From CAKSHC01 sp045631845 (GTDB lineage: Bacteria; Bacillota; Clostridia; Oscillospirales; UMGS1783): a stretch of DNA of 14,439 bases. Each line of letters starts with the position of its first letter. Positions within the stretch are counted from its first letter, which is position 1. The stretch is from the NCBI GenBank assembly GCA_045631845.1, contig JAZQVM010000070.1:1-14439 (forward strand), read 5' to 3'. The notes beneath the pieces are model-generated. The model saw nothing but the letters and a program-made list of their open reading frames with translations. It had not been told where the DNA came from and made no database searches. The position numbers and the translations under genes are program-made. Positions 14,293 to 14,439 of the stretch are shown in pieces.

Positions 14293-14412
14293 GAAGGGCT
14301 GGTGCTTGGTGTGGCGGCCAAGATGTTTGTCATTGCCGGTCCGGTCATCGTCTACGGCATAGTCGCTAGCGTCATTTACGGATTAATTTATTGGTTTTTT
14401 CAAGTGTTTTAA
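14293..14412 (+). pseudogene. 5'-truncated second copy of spoVAC (last 39 codons)
   Basis: These 120 bases align without gaps to 13302-13421, the end of intact spoVAC, with 103 of 120 identical by my count. The frame and stop are kept. Of the differing codons, seven are silent and five change one hydrophobic residue for another (L to I, L to F three times, I to V). Homology begins abruptly at GAAGGG; the sequence just before it does not resemble spoVAC. The frame stays open back to an ATG at 14212, but that ATG has no ribosome site and lies inside the esterase promoter region, so a functional 66-residue protein is unlikely. The pattern of differences says the copy evolved as a working gene before losing its front. 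It could also be a short membrane peptide. Confidence 0.8.
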
Positions 14413-14418
14413 CATAAA

Positions 14419-14439
14419 ACCCGTCGATTTTCGGCGGGT
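14419..14439 (+). terminator. Hairpin after the spoVAC fragment, cut by the window edge
   Basis: A 9-bp stem with one G-U pair (14419-14427 with 14431-14439) closes a TTT loop seven bases after the stop of the spoVAC remnant. The T-tract, if any, lies beyond the window. Its place suggests it was the terminator of the gene the remnant belonged to. Confidence 0.6.

Overview
The window looks like chromosomal DNA from an endospore-forming member of the Bacillota, probably a Clostridia lineage of roughly 50% GC. The signs are a stage V sporulation gene (spoVAC) behind a sigma-G-like promoter, the metG-tatD pair typical of Firmicutes, strong AGGAGG-type ribosome sites, and textbook sigma-A promoters with 17-bp spacers. 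No species is claimed. There are no RNA genes, CRISPR arrays, insertion sequences or integrases, and no gene-free stretch exceeds 300 bases.

Layout. (1) 160-2857, minus strand: metG then tatD, separated by one base and served by one promoter. (2) 2983-6074, plus strand, divergent from metG: an FHA domain fused to a SEDS (FtsW/RodA/SpoVE) glycosyltransferase, overlapping by ATGA with a class B penicillin-binding transpeptidase. Together they form a polymerase/crosslinker pair for peptidoglycan, apparently under phosphothreonine control. The mRNA of the first gene is predicted to be leaderless. (3) 6112-11240: mannonate dehydratase uxuA (minus), divergent from a plus-strand operon of overlapping genes for a GPH-family sugar symporter, a HAD hydrolase and a cytoplasmic NagZ-like GH3 enzyme. 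This reads as a locus for import and breakdown of a glycoside, possibly one containing hexuronate. (4) 11301-12927: a DUF2156 protein and a GNAT acetyltransferase, translationally coupled behind a perfect consensus promoter that begins at the base after the GH3 stop codon. (5) 12984-13421: spoVAC, standing alone with its own terminator. (6) 13455-14192, minus: an AT-rich SGNH/CE6-type acetylesterase with its own promoter. (7) 14293-14412: a second, 5'-truncated copy of the last 39 codons of spoVAC, followed by another hairpin.

The most unusual structures are the FHA-SEDS fusion with its start codon at the predicted +1, and the esterase lying between a complete spoVAC and a diverged copy of the spoVAC 3' end. 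The latter looks like the scar of a cassette insertion or of deletion between spoVAC paralogues. The GPH/HAD/GH3 operon also suggests a testable model in which the GH3 enzyme is a phosphorylase and the HAD protein processes the sugar phosphate it makes.
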